DNA of 64,000 nucleotides from Spirosoma lacussanchae (GTDB taxonomy: Bacteria; Bacteroidota; Bacteroidia; Cytophagales; Spirosomataceae). The translations under genes were made by a program, and so were the position numbers. The notes beneath the pieces are model-generated. The model searched no databases. It was not told the DNA's origin and saw nothing but the letters and a program-made list of their open reading frames with translations. The DNA lies in assembly GCF_005870035.1 (NCBI RefSeq), contig NZ_SWJG01000002.1, forward strand, positions 248,001 through 312,000, in the 5' to 3' direction. Below are positions 53,520-61,644 of this stretch, piece by piece; the first letter of the stretch is position 1; every line of letters starts with the position of its first letter.

Positions 53520-54527
53520 ATGATACAAGTTGGCCTGGTCGGTTACGGATATTGGGGAGTCAATCTGCTTCGTAACTTCATGAACGCCAAAGAGTGCACC
53601 GTTAAAACCGTCTGCGATCCGCGGGCCGAGCGGCTGGCCGTAGCCCGGCAGAGCTACCCAACGGTAAGCGGCACCCACGATTATGCCGACCTGCTGGCCG
53701 ATCCGGCTATCGACGCAGTCGTGCTGGCCACACCCGTCTTCTCGCATTACACACTCGCTAAACAGGCGCTGCTGGCGGGGAAGCATGTACTGGTCGAGAA
53801 ACCGTTTACGGCCAGCGTTGCCGAAGCCGAAGAGCTGATCGAGCTGGCGGCTCAGCGGAACCTGGTCGTTATGGTCGATCATACGTTTCTATACACGGGA
53901 TCGGTGCAGAAAATCAAATCGCTCTGCGAATCGGGCGAGTTTGGCAAGCTCCAGTATTTCGACTCTACCCGAATCAACCTGGGCCTGTTTCAGTCCGATG
54001 TCAACGTGATCTGGGACCTGGCTCCGCACGATATCTCGATTCTGTTCCATCTGGTCAGCGAGAAGCCCTACAGCCTGACGGCAACCGGTAAAGCCCACGC
54101 CATCAATAGCATCGAAAATATTGCTTATCTGACGCTGCATTACCAGTCCGATTTTATCGCTCACTTTACCTGCTCCTGGATTTCTCCGCTGAAGGTACGC
54201 CGGATCCTGATCGGGGGTGACCGGAAAATGGTGCTTTACGACGATGTGGAGCCAACCGATAAAATCCGGATTTACGACACGGGCTACCAGCTCAACGAGT
54301 CGGAACAGGAAAAACACCGCAAGCAGGTCGACTATCGAACCGGCGATGTGTTTATCCCGAAAGTGTCGCCGAAGGAAGCGCTGGCCGATATGGCGGCCGA
54401 CTTCGTGGGGGCAATCCTGCACGGGCAACAACCGTTAGTAGATGGACACAAAGGCCTGGAGGTCGTCCGCGTACTCGAAGCCGCCGAAATGTCGATCAAA
54501 CAAAACGGGAAAGAAATTAAACTGTAA
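53520..54527 (+). CDS. Gfo/Idh/MocA family sugar-nucleotide dehydrogenase (WbpB/WlbA-like)
   Basis: 335 residues from the ATG at 53520 (MIQVGLVGYGYWG). The Rossmann motif GLVGYGYWG is followed by AVVLATPVFSHYTLAKQALLAGKHVLVEKPFTASV with the E-K-P signature, MVDHTFLYTG and DLAPHDISI with the catalytic His region. Next to a hexapeptide acetyltransferase and a DegT aminotransferase, it fits the first step of 3-amino-sugar formation, oxidising C3 of UDP-GlcNAcA as WbpB does. It has only 1 base between its stop and the next ATG. Confidence 0.92.
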   Translation: MIQVGLVGYGYWGVNLLRNFMNAKECTVKTVCDPRAERLAVARQSYPTVSGTHDYADLLADPAIDAVVLATPVFSHYTLAKQALLAGKHVLVEKPFTASVAEAEELIELAAQRNLVVMVDHTFLYTGSVQKIKSLCESGEFGKLQYFDSTRINLGLFQSDVNVIWDLAPHDISILFHLVSEKPYSLTATGKAHAINSIENIAYLTLHYQSDFIAHFTCSWISPLKVRRILIGGDRKMVLYDDVEPTDKIRIYDTGYQLNESEQEKHRKQVDYRTGDVFIPKVSPKEALADMAADFVGAILHGQQPLVDGHKGLEVVRVLEAAEMSIKQNGKEIKL

Positions 54528-54528
54528 C

Positions 54529-55023
54529 ATGACTACACTGACAGAAGACTCGCCCAAACGCTCGCTGAATCAGGTGCAGGTTGGCGAAGGCGTCAAGATA
54601 TACGATTTTGTAAACGCCTACCATTGTACGATCGACGATGGGTCCAAGATCGGCACGTTCGTTGAAATTCAGCGGGGCGCTACCATTGGCAAGAACTGTA
54701 AAATATCGAGCCATAGTTTTATCTGCGAAGGCGTCCATATCGAGGATAACGTATTTCTCGGGCATAACGTGACGTTTATCAATGACCGTTTCCCCCGTGC
54801 TACCAACCCCGACGGTTCGATACAGACCGATGCCGACTGGACCATGGAAGAAACCTGGGTGAAAAAAGGCGCGTCGATCGGGTCGAGCGTCACGATTCTG
54901 TGCGGGGTCACTATTGGCGAAGGAGCCATTGTCGGCGCCGGTTCGGTCGTGACTAAATCCGTTGCGCCCAACACCATCGTGGCGGGTAACCCAGCCCGTG
55001 TTCTTAAGTCTGTGAATTCCTAA
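54529..55023 (+). CDS. Hexapeptide-repeat sugar N-acetyltransferase (WbpD/WlbB-like)
   Basis: 164 residues from the ATG at 54529, two bases after the dehydrogenase stop. Left-handed beta-helix repeats are plain: IDDGSKIGTFVEIQRGATIGKNCKISSHSFICEGVHIEDNVFLGHNVTFINDRFPRATN, then VKKGASIGSSVTILCGVTIGEGAIVGAGSVVTKSVAPNTIVAGNPARVL. The N-D-R-F-P-R loop is typical of WbpD-type acyl-CoA enzymes that acetylate a 3-amino group on a UDP-sugar. It probably acts after the aminotransferase encoded next. Confidence 0.93.
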   Translation: MTTLTEDSPKRSLNQVQVGEGVKIYDFVNAYHCTIDDGSKIGTFVEIQRGATIGKNCKISSHSFICEGVHIEDNVFLGHNVTFINDRFPRATNPDGSIQTDADWTMEETWVKKGASIGSSVTILCGVTIGEGAIVGAGSVVTKSVAPNTIVAGNPARVLKSVNS

Positions 55024-55051
55024 TTTCCATCGATCCAACTCAACTAACCAG

Positions 55052-56158
55052 ATGGTAGCCACCCAAAAAATTCCTTTTCTTGATCTCCGGAAACAGTATC
55101 ACCAGTTGAAAGACGAGGTGCTCAAAGTAACCGAAGAAGTTTTTGAATCAAACGCGTTCTCCGGCGGTCCTTACGTAGCGACGTTCGAACGGGCCTTTGC
55201 CGATTACTGTGACACCTCCCATGCCATGGGTGTCAATAACGGAACCACGGCCCTGCAGCTGGCCATGCTGGCACTGGGCGTTGGCCCCGGCGATGAAGTC
55301 ATCATTCCCGCCAATACGTTCATTGCTACGGCCTGGGGCGCGTCGCACGTGGGTGCTACCCCCGTATTTGTCGACTGCGACCCGAACACCTGGGAAATCG
55401 ACGCGTCGAAAATTGCCGAACGGATTACCGAGCGGACCAAAGTGATTGCGGGCGTACACTTGTACGGGCAACCCTTCGATATTGCGGCCGTTCAGGCCGT
55501 AGCCGAACAGCACAACCTGCGTTTTATCGAAGATGCCGCCCAGGCCCACGGCGCTCGTTATAACGGTACGCGGGTGGGGGGCTTTGGCGAAATGGCCTGC
55601 TTCAGCTTTTATCCCGGAAAAAACCTGGGCGCCTATGGCGAAGCAGGAGGGATAACGACCAACCACCGACCCTATTACGACCATGTGCTGAGCCTGCGCA
55701 ACCACGGCTCGCAGACGCGGTACTACCACGACGAGATTGGGTATAACATGCGGATGGATGGGCTTCAGGGCGCTATCCTGAGCATTAAGCTACGGTATAT
55801 CGACCAGTGGAACGCCCGTCGGCAGGCTATTGCCGCCCGCTACCAGCAGGAAATCACCAACCCGGGCGTACGGATGCAGCAGCAACCCGCCTTTGCCGAG
55901 TCCGTTTATCACCTCTTTGTCGTTACGGTCGAGAACCGGGCCGACTTCCTGCGCTATCTGGAAGAAAACAACATCGTAGCCGGATTACATTACCCCGTGC
56001 CCTGCCACCTGCAGAAGGCTTACCAATCGCTCGGGTATCACACAGGCGATTTCCCCCATGCCGAATACCTGGCCGAACACTGTGTATCACTACCGATGTT
56101 TGCCGAACTGACCGACGAAGAAGTTAATCAGGTTATTGACGTGATCAACCGCTATTGA
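55052..56158 (+). CDS. DegT/DnrJ/EryC1/StrS aminotransferase (WbpE/WlbC-like)
   Basis: 368 residues of the PLP-dependent sugar aminotransferase family. VNNGTTALQLAMLALGVGPGDEVIIPANTFIATA, FIEDAAQAHGARYNGTRVGGFGEMACFSFYPGKNLGAYGEAGGITT with the PLP lysine K190, and NYRMDGLQGAIL-like YNMRMDGLQGAILSIKLRYID are diagnostic. Using Glu it would convert the 3-keto sugar made by the dehydrogenase to a 3-amino sugar. The stop overlaps the next gene's ATG (TGATG). Confidence 0.95.
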   Translation: MVATQKIPFLDLRKQYHQLKDEVLKVTEEVFESNAFSGGPYVATFERAFADYCDTSHAMGVNNGTTALQLAMLALGVGPGDEVIIPANTFIATAWGASHVGATPVFVDCDPNTWEIDASKIAERITERTKVIAGVHLYGQPFDIAAVQAVAEQHNLRFIEDAAQAHGARYNGTRVGGFGEMACFSFYPGKNLGAYGEAGGITTNHRPYYDHVLSLRNHGSQTRYYHDEIGYNMRMDGLQGAILSIKLRYIDQWNARRQAIAARYQQEITNPGVRMQQQPAFAESVYHLFVVTVENRADFLRYLEENNIVAGLHYPVPCHLQKAYQSLGYHTGDFPHAEYLAEHCVSLPMFAELTDEEVNQVIDVINRY

Positions 56159-56874
56159 TGGACCAAACCTGGAGTATAGTCGTCTTTTGTTACAACGAAG
56201 TAGGCACCGTTCGGAAAGTCGTTACCAAGCTGATTCAGACGTTTGAGCAGTACAAACCCGGCCTGTATGAAATTTTGCTGGTCGACGACGGCAGTTCGGA
56301 TGGCTCGGCCGATGTGGTACGGGAGCTGGCCGCGGAATACGCCGTAATCCGGCCGTTGATACATCCGGTCAATCGGGGTATTGGCCATGCGCTGCGGACA
56401 GGATACGCCCATGCGCGGTACGAAAACCTGACGGCGGTTCCGGCCGATGGTCAGTTTGATACCGATGAACTGATTCCGCATATGAACGTGCCGGACCGGT
56501 CGTTCGTGTCGTTTTACCGGCTCGAGAATACAACCTATACCATGCTCCGGAACGCGCTCTCGTATGCCAACCGGCTCGTGAACCGGTTTCTGCTCAGCTT
56601 TGACCTGAAAGATGTAAACTGGGTCAAGATTTACAAGACCCAGGCCGTTCAGGCGCTGAAGGTCGAGCTGGAGAGCTCTCTGGTAGAGAGTGAACTATGC
56701 GCGAAGCTGCTCGTTACGGGGCATACCGTTCGGCAGGTAGAGTCCAGATACCACCCGCGCGAGTCGGGCGTGAGCAAAGGCGCTTCGCTGAAGATTGTCC
56801 GGCAGGCCTTTGGCGATACGCTGACCCTGGCCCGGGTGCTGAATGCCTTTAAACGCCAACTACGGACCCGCTAA
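56158..56874 (+). CDS. GT2 family glycosyltransferase (polyprenyl-phosphate sugar synthase-like)
   Basis: 238 residues from the ATG at 56158 (TGATG overlap with the aminotransferase). The GT-A fold shows WSIVVFCYNEVGTV, ILLVDDGSSDGSADV (41-53) and PADGQFDTDEL with the D-x-x-x-D metal site; VNRGIGHALRTGY is the usual helix after strand 3. No C-terminal membrane domain, as in short dolichol-phosphate-mannose-synthase-like enzymes. It could make the lipid-linked sugar donor for the GT-C enzyme at the head of the cluster. A perfect hairpin spans its stop codon. Confidence 0.9.
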   Translation: MDQTWSIVVFCYNEVGTVRKVVTKLIQTFEQYKPGLYEILLVDDGSSDGSADVVRELAAEYAVIRPLIHPVNRGIGHALRTGYAHARYENLTAVPADGQFDTDELIPHMNVPDRSFVSFYRLENTTYTMLRNALSYANRLVNRFLLSFDLKDVNWVKIYKTQAVQALKVELESSLVESELCAKLLVTGHTVRQVESRYHPRESGVSKGASLKIVRQAFGDTLTLARVLNAFKRQLRTR

Positions 56875-56889
56875 GAAACGGGTCCGTAG
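56860..56889. terminator. Hairpin at the convergent ends of GT2 and RluA-type genes
   Basis: 11-bp perfect arms (56860-56870, 56879-56889) with the GT2 stop codon in the 8-nt loop; ends 7 nt before the converging gene's stop. No U-tract. Confidence 0.55.
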
Positions 56890-56895
56890 CATGGA

Positions 56896-57810
56896 TTATT
56901 CTGACTGTTTCAATACGCTCAGAAACGATTTGGGCACCGGCGCGTCGAACCGCATGGCCTCGCCCGTGATGGGGTGTTCAAAAGCCAGCATCTCGGCGTG
57001 CAGCCCCAGGCGCCCGATCGGGTCAGACGTGGCGCCGTATTTACTGTCGCCCGCAATGGGGTGACCAATATCCTGCATGTGTACCCGAATCTGGTTCTTG
57101 CGTCCGGTTTCCAGCTCCAGATGAAGCAGAGCGTATCCGTTGGCGGCCTTCAACACGGTATAGTTCGTGACGGCCAGCTGCCCGTATTCGGGGTTCTGGC
57201 TGGAATATACGATCAGGGCCTTGCTTTCGCGCAGGTAGGAGGTGATGGTATCGGCAGGCGGTTCCGGTACGCCCTCTACCAGCGCCACGTAGGTCCGCTG
57301 CTTGGTGGTATCGTTCCACGATTCCTGCATCAGCTTCTGTACCTTCTCGCTCCGGGCAAACATCATCACTCCCGATGTCTCGCGGTCGAGCCGGTGGATG
57401 ATAAAAATCTTGTTCTTCGGGTCTTCTTTTTTGGTGAAGTCGCTCAACATGCTGTAGGCCGTACGGTCGCGCTCCTTACTGGTACCCATCGATAACAGGC
57501 CCGCCTGTTTGTTGATCACAATCAGGTGTGGGTCTTCGTACAGGATAGTCAGGCCTCTGTATTGGGTTGTCTCGGGCGCCCGGTTGCCCGCTACGGTAAC
57601 GATCTGGCCGGGTTGCAGCGGGTGGTTGAACTGGGTATAAACCCGCCCGTCGACCAGAATCTGTTTATTACTCAGCAGCGATTTGATATTGTTACGATTC
57701 TTGTGCGGCAGCTTGTCAATCAGGAAAGCCATCAGTTGGGCCGGAGCCTGAACCGTGAGCTGCTGGTCGGTGCGCTGACCGCGTCGACGCGGCTGATCGG
57801 AATGTTGCAT
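56896..57810 (-). CDS. RluA family pseudouridine synthase with S4 domain
   Basis: 304 residues. An S4-like N-terminus (LMAFLIDKLPHKNRNNIKSLLSNKQILVDGRVYTQFNHPLQPGQIVTV) precedes the synthase domain; HRLDRETSGVMMFARS carries the catalytic Asp142. ILYEDPHLIVINKQAGLLSMG and GRKNQIRVHMQDIGHPIAGDSKYG are further family blocks. The enzyme isomerises uridine in rRNA or tRNA; the exact site cannot be read. The N-terminal 20 residues are basic. A TACCTTTG box at 57857-57864 lies 46 nt upstream. Confidence 0.95.
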   Translation of the reverse strand: MQHSDQPRRRGQRTDQQLTVQAPAQLMAFLIDKLPHKNRNNIKSLLSNKQILVDGRVYTQFNHPLQPGQIVTVAGNRAPETTQYRGLTILYEDPHLIVINKQAGLLSMGTSKERDRTAYSMLSDFTKKEDPKNKIFIIHRLDRETSGVMMFARSEKVQKLMQESWNDTTKQRTYVALVEGVPEPPADTITSYLRESKALIVYSSQNPEYGQLAVTNYTVLKAANGYALLHLELETGRKNQIRVHMQDIGHPIAGDSKYGATSDPIGRLGLHAEMLAFEHPITGEAMRFDAPVPKSFLSVLKQSE

Positions 57811-57856
57811 AGTGTACCAGTGTCAAAGACCGGCCATAAACGAGCAGGTCATCTGG

Positions 57857-57864
57857 CAAAGGTA
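57857..57864 (-). promoter_or_regulatory. Predicted -7 element for the RluA-type gene
   Basis: TACCTTTG on the minus strand, 46 nt before the ATG. Confidence 0.45.
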
Positions 57865-57970
57865 CGGGTACAAACCCGATTAACCGGATTCGGGCCGATA
57901 AACATCCTGTAGAAAGGCACAGCCTCGGCGCCCGCCACGGTTGCCACCCAGCTGTGGCCGAACCAGCCGA

Positions 57971-57980
57971 GGGGGGGGGG
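57971..57980. repeat. Homopolymer of ten Gs
   Basis: Ten consecutive Gs in the gap between the RluA-type and receiver genes, 100 nt upstream of the receiver gene's -7 box. Such tracts are prone to slippage. Confidence 0.9.
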
Positions 57981-58079
57981 CGTTTGCGCAGGCTGGATCA
58001 AAAATACACCGCTTAAAAACTCTAATTTTCCTAAAAAGTAAAATTTTAATTGCCTTAGTTAAGAAATGGTAAACTAACT

Positions 58080-58087
58080 TATATTTG
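58080..58087 (+). promoter_or_regulatory. Predicted -7 element for the receiver-HPt pair
   Basis: TATATTTG, 37 nt before the ATG at 58125, fits TAnnTTTG. The nearest TTG (58050-58052) is 27 nt away, longer than usual. Confidence 0.5.
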
Positions 58088-58124
58088 TTGCAGGACCTGA
58101 TTCAAGCTGTGTTTACAGCTGATT

Positions 58125-58586
58125 ATGGATACCGCACACCTGATTGATAAACCGATATATACCGTGGATAGCCTGTCCTCTTCGCAAAAACCGACGCCGG
58201 CCGATGGCAGTGATCAGCCACTGGCCGGTATCCGGCTGTTACTGGTCGATGATTACCCGATCAATCTTAAAATGGCGCAGCGCTTTATGCAGAAGTGGGG
58301 AATTCTGGTCGATACCGCAGAAAACGGACAGATCGCCATCGACAAATTCAGCGCCGGTACGTACGACATTGTACTGATGGATCTGGAAATGCCGGTTCTG
58401 GATGGGTATCTGGCTACTGAGGCCATTCGGCGGCTGAATCCGATTGTACCGGTTCTGGCCCTGACCGGATCGGCTCCGTTCAGCAACCAGGACCGCGCCT
58501 TCGCGATCGGGATGAACGATTACGTCACCAAACCGTTCAACCCCGACGATTTATTCGAAAAAATTGCCCGATATACCCAGCGGTAA
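58125..58586 (+). CDS. Single-domain response regulator (receiver only)
   Basis: 153 residues: a 33-residue polar lead (Ser/Pro/Asp-rich), then a complete receiver domain. Acidic pair D42-D43 (LLLVDDYPINL), phosphoacceptor Asp86 in VLMDLEMPVLDG, Thr114 in LALTGSAP and Lys136 in VTKPFNPDDL are all present. No output domain follows, so it should act through protein contacts or as a phosphate relay. The HPt gene starts 44 nt downstream, suggesting a relay with a histidine kinase encoded elsewhere. Confidence 0.92.
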   Translation: MDTAHLIDKPIYTVDSLSSSQKPTPADGSDQPLAGIRLLLVDDYPINLKMAQRFMQKWGILVDTAENGQIAIDKFSAGTYDIVLMDLEMPVLDGYLATEAIRRLNPIVPVLALTGSAPFSNQDRAFAIGMNDYVTKPFNPDDLFEKIARYTQR

Positions 58587-58630
58587 CACATCGCTGGGCC
58601 TGGTCACCACCGTTTGCTCGTCCAACTACC

Positions 58631-59014
58631 ATGCCACTAACCGCCCCCGCCATTGATTACTCACGACTAGACCGGCTGCATGGCGGAAGCCGAGGGCAGA
58701 TTGTGAGTGTGCTTCATCTGTTTCTCGATGAGGTCATACCGGATTTTGACCAGCTGGAAGCCGGTATGGAGCAGCAAAACTGGGTTGGCGTGGCCGATGT
58801 GGCCCATAAGATTGTGCCCTGGGTGGGTATGGTCGGGCTGACGTCGCTGGAAATGGAGTTGCGCCAGCTGGAGCAGTCCGCCAAGGCAGCACCCGAGCCA
58901 GAGGAGGTTATCAGCCGCTGGAATCACTTCAAAGCCGGGCTGGAGCAGGCGTTACCCGTGTTACGCAGCGAACTGGACCGGCTGGCTGATCCTACTTCCC
59001 CAACCATTCCTTAA
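58631..59014 (+). CDS. HPt domain phosphotransfer protein
   Basis: 127 residues of helical bundle. VADVAHKIVPWVGMVGLTSLE carries the phosphorylatable His59 in the A-H-K-I-x-P-x-x-x-x-V-G-L pattern typical of Cytophagales HPt proteins. The usual x-K-G downstream of His is relaxed. It follows the receiver gene in the same direction. Its last 23 bases overlap the end of the LytTR response-regulator gene on the other strand. Confidence 0.85.
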   Translation: MPLTAPAIDYSRLDRLHGGSRGQIVSVLHLFLDEVIPDFDQLEAGMEQQNWVGVADVAHKIVPWVGMVGLTSLEMELRQLEQSAKAAPEPEEVISRWNHFKAGLEQALPVLRSELDRLADPTSPTIP

Positions 59015-59771
59015 ACTCGGTCATCCGGTCGCCACTGACAAACACCTCCTGCCGCGATTTGGGCATCAGATCGAGTTTCAGTTTGCCCGCCGAATAGGTA
59101 TGGATGGTCTGGATAGCAGACAAGGAGACCAGAAACTGCCGGCTGATCCGGAAAAACTGCCGGGGGTTCAGCAGTTGTGTCAGCTTGTCGAGGCTATAAT
59201 CAATAGGCAGGTTGAGTCCGTCTTTGGTGACCAGAAAAACCACCCGCTCTTCGAGGTAGAAATACGCGACATCGGTTGTTTCGATGCTTCGGATCTTAGT
59301 GCCCACCGTAATCATGAATCGGTCCTTATAATCGGTTTGGCGGGGGCCGCCGATCAGGCTCAGTAGGGTTTCGAGGTCGGGAGTCGATGCACTCGCCGAG
59401 CCGAACTGCTTTTTCAGCGCTTTGAATTTTTCAATGGCCGCTACCAGCTCGTTGTAGTTGATGGGCTTAAGCAGGTAATCGATGCTGTTCACCTTAAACG
59501 CCTGGATCATGTACTCATCATAGGCGGTGGTAAAGACTACCGGCGTAGTCAGATTGGCCTGCTCGAAGATGCGGAATCCCAGGTCATCTTCGAGGTGGAT
59601 GTCCATGAAAACCAGATCGACACTGGGGCGGGCTGGCTGTTTGAACCACGCCACGGCTTCGCTCACCGACGGAATGGCCGTCAGCACCTGTATACCGGGA
59701 TCGTATTTCTGCAACATGCCCTCCAGCCGTTTGGCGGTGAGGTTCTCATCTTCAATAATCAACACATTCAT
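58992..59771 (-). CDS. LytTR family response regulator
   Basis: 259 residues: receiver domain (MNVLIIEDENLTAKRL; phosphoacceptor Asp57 in VFMDIHLEDDLG; Lys in YLLKPINYNEL) and a C-terminal LytTR domain (TDVAYFYLEERVVFLVTKDG, FFRISRQFLVSLSAIQTIH, RQEVFVSGDRMTEFKEWLGK). Such regulators bind direct repeats upstream of targets. The kinase gene lies 56 nt upstream on the same strand, so the pair forms a two-component system. The 3' end overlaps the HPt gene by 23 bp. Confidence 0.95.
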   Translation of the reverse strand: MNVLIIEDENLTAKRLEGMLQKYDPGIQVLTAIPSVSEAVAWFKQPARPSVDLVFMDIHLEDDLGFRIFEQANLTTPVVFTTAYDEYMIQAFKVNSIDYLLKPINYNELVAAIEKFKALKKQFGSASASTPDLETLLSLIGGPRQTDYKDRFMITVGTKIRSIETTDVAYFYLEERVVFLVTKDGLNLPIDYSLDKLTQLLNPRQFFRISRQFLVSLSAIQTIHTYSAGKLKLDLMPKSRQEVFVSGDRMTEFKEWLGK

Positions 59772-59827
59772 AATCGAAGCAGCAGAGCCAGCCGACGAAC
59801 TACCGTAAACAAAGACCCGTAGGGAAA

Positions 59828-60982
59828 CTATGCCGGTACCCGTTCGCCGAGTAGCGGTATTTTGACAATAAAAGCCGATTCGTTCTCACTGACGTGCACT
59901 GGCCGGTCGGTAAGCAGCGTATATCGGTTGACAATATTCTGTAGACCCACACCGGTCGACACCTCGGATTGGGGACGCAGTTGCCGGTTGTTCTGCACAA
60001 CCAGGCTGTCGTCTTCCAGGAAGATCTGCACCTGCAGGGGTTCTTTGGCCGACATCCGGTTGTGCTTTACGGCGTTTTCAACCAGGAGTTGCAGGGTGAG
60101 CGGAGCAATGGCGTACCGGACCTGATCGGCTTCGGGTACGTTGATGATAACATCGAATTTGTTTTCGAAGCGGATGTTGAGCAGAAAGCGGTAGGCCTGA
60201 ATGAACTCCAGCTCGGTTTTGAGCGATACGCTCTCGTTATCTTTCTGCTCCAGAATATACCGATACGCCCTCGAGAGCTGGTCGATAAACCGCTCAGACA
60301 GGTCGGCGTCGGCATGAACCAGCGACGATAGAATACTGAGGCTGTTGAACAGGAAGTGCGGATTGACCTGGCTCTTCAGGGCCGTAAACTGGGCCTGTAC
60401 CGCTTCTTTCTCAAGTCGCTCGGCACGCACCTGAATCAGTTCGAGCCGACGGTTGGTACGCCGGTTGGCAGCCAGGTAAAATGCCGACAGCAGCGCCAGA
60501 ACGGTGAGGCTGTTATTGGCCCGGGCCCGCTGTTCACGTCCCTGCCGCCAGACGGCTGCATCGAGCGGAGTATATGGCTTAGGGGGGCGCTGGGCGCGGT
60601 AGGCCGGAAACCGCTCTTCAATGAAGCTATTCAGTGTGCGCCAGATGGTGTAAAAGCCATAGTTAAACGAGAGGGCTATGACGCTGGCAATGAGCAGCGT
60701 AGCCAGCTGAGCTGGAATTTTGAACTCCAGCAGAAACCCGTCACCAAACCAGCTGAAAAGCCGTCGCTGTATCCACTCGGTAATGCTGATCCAGAGAAAG
60801 AAAAAGAACAATGACAGCAGAATCTCGAGAACGAAGAACGGCAGCCGCGACGCCCGCAGGGCCCAGCTGGGGTTCGAGATATTGACGTAAAGCCGCAGGG
60901 GCCAGTAGACAACAAACACGCTCAGGGCAAGCTGCCATTTTTGCCGGTTGGTCAGGCGGTATGTTGTCGGTACGGTGGTCAT
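59828..60982 (-). CDS. LytS/YehU-like sensor histidine kinase
   Basis: 384 residues. Four hydrophobic segments fall in the first 170 residues, then a coiled stretch (RVEL-like LELIQVRAERLEKEAVQAQ) and the His_kinase domain SQVNPHFLFNSLSILSSLV with phospho-acceptor His209. The ATPase part has LQLLVENAVKHN and the G-box STGVGLQNIVNRY. It should phosphorylate the LytTR regulator encoded downstream. A TAGATTTG box at 60987-60994 ends 4 nt before the ATG, so the mRNA is probably leaderless. Confidence 0.95.
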   Translation of the reverse strand: MTTVPTTYRLTNRQKWQLALSVFVVYWPLRLYVNISNPSWALRASRLPFFVLEILLSLFFFFLWISITEWIQRRLFSWFGDGFLLEFKIPAQLATLLIASVIALSFNYGFYTIWRTLNSFIEERFPAYRAQRPPKPYTPLDAAVWRQGREQRARANNSLTVLALLSAFYLAANRRTNRRLELIQVRAERLEKEAVQAQFTALKSQVNPHFLFNSLSILSSLVHADADLSERFIDQLSRAYRYILEQKDNESVSLKTELEFIQAYRFLLNIRFENKFDVIINVPEADQVRYAIAPLTLQLLVENAVKHNRMSAKEPLQVQIFLEDDSLVVQNNRQLRPQSEVSTGVGLQNIVNRYTLLTDRPVHVSENESAFIVKIPLLGERVPA

Positions 60983-60986
60983 ATAA

Positions 60987-60994
60987 CAAATCTA
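60987..60994 (-). promoter_or_regulatory. Predicted -7 element of the histidine kinase operon
   Basis: TAGATTTG on the minus strand directly next to the start codon, implying a leaderless mRNA. Confidence 0.5.
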
Positions 60995-61013
60995 CACATC
61001 CTATCTACGCTAC

Positions 61014-61043
61014 AAAAAAAGAAACCGGCGGAATGCCGGTTTC
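61014..61043 (-). terminator. Terminator of the small secreted-protein gene
   Basis: 9-bp arms (61021-61029, 61035-61043) with a 5-nt loop, followed on the minus strand by seven Ts; 26 nt after the stop at 61069. Confidence 0.85.
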
Positions 61044-61068
61044 GGTCGGTTGGGTGACGAATTTTGGA

Positions 61069-61422
61069 TCACGACTCAAAAGCAACCACCTTCTGAGCGG
61101 GCTGTTCGCCCACAACAAACGTTTTCACGATCTGCTCTTTACCGACACGAACGGCCAGTTGGTAGGTTCCGTTGGCCAGTTCGGCAATGTTGAAATATTG
61201 ATGGAGGCCATCGCGCAGGTTTACATTCTGCGCATACAGGATGCGGCCCTGCTCATCGCGGAGGCTCACCGTAGCGGTGGCCTCTTCGCGGCCAACGACG
61301 AGTTGAATCTTTTTATCAGTGGTGACGGATACATAGGTGACAGGCGCTTTGTCGGCCGTGGTTTGGGCAAATGATGCGGTACCGGCTACCAGTCCCAGCA
61401 TCAAAACGAATACTTTTTTCAT
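61069..61422 (-). CDS. Small secreted protein, DUF3244/T9SS-tail-like fold
   Basis: 117 residues with a signal peptide (MKKVFVLMLGLVAGTASFAQ). The mature region is a single beta-sandwich: KKIQLVVGREEATATVSLRDEQGRILYAQNV, then FNIAELANGTYQLAVRVGKEQIVKTFVV, which resembles the C-terminal sorting-like/DUF3244 fold (note G-T-Y-x-L-x-V and K-x-F-V-V). It could be a free small sandwich protein rather than a cargo tail. A CACCTTTG box sits 33 nt upstream. Function unknown. Confidence 0.75.
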   Translation of the reverse strand: MKKVFVLMLGLVAGTASFAQTTADKAPVTYVSVTTDKKIQLVVGREEATATVSLRDEQGRILYAQNVNLRDGLHQYFNIAELANGTYQLAVRVGKEQIVKTFVVGEQPAQKVVAFES

Positions 61423-61617
61423 GGTTCGTATTTGTTTGGTTCGTTTGACTGAGACAAAGGTGGGCTGTCCGAATCAGCCCACAAAAGCAATGTGGATGAA
61501 CGCCGGTTTTTGCCCGACGGGCCTGAGATTCAGCGTTCCGAGTAAAACAGTACCATATCATCATGTTAAAAAAACGGCGGTTGGGCAGCCGATCGGTGTT
61601 CAAATCGGTTAGGCATG

Positions 61618-61625
61618 TACCTTTG
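61618..61625 (+). promoter_or_regulatory. Predicted -7 element for the SdiA-regulated-like gene
   Basis: TACCTTTG, 19 nt before the ATG at 61645. Confidence 0.45.
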
Positions 61626-61644
61626 CGCCAAACCTGCATCCTGT

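Larger units (their letters stand above)
57811..58124. other. Intergenic region with divergent promoters and a poly-G tract
   Basis: 314 bases between divergent genes. It holds the RluA-side -7 box (57857-57864, TACCTTTG on minus), a run of ten Gs (57971-57980), an AT-rich stretch, and the receiver-gene -7 box TATATTTG (58080-58087). No gene is seen. Confidence 0.6.
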
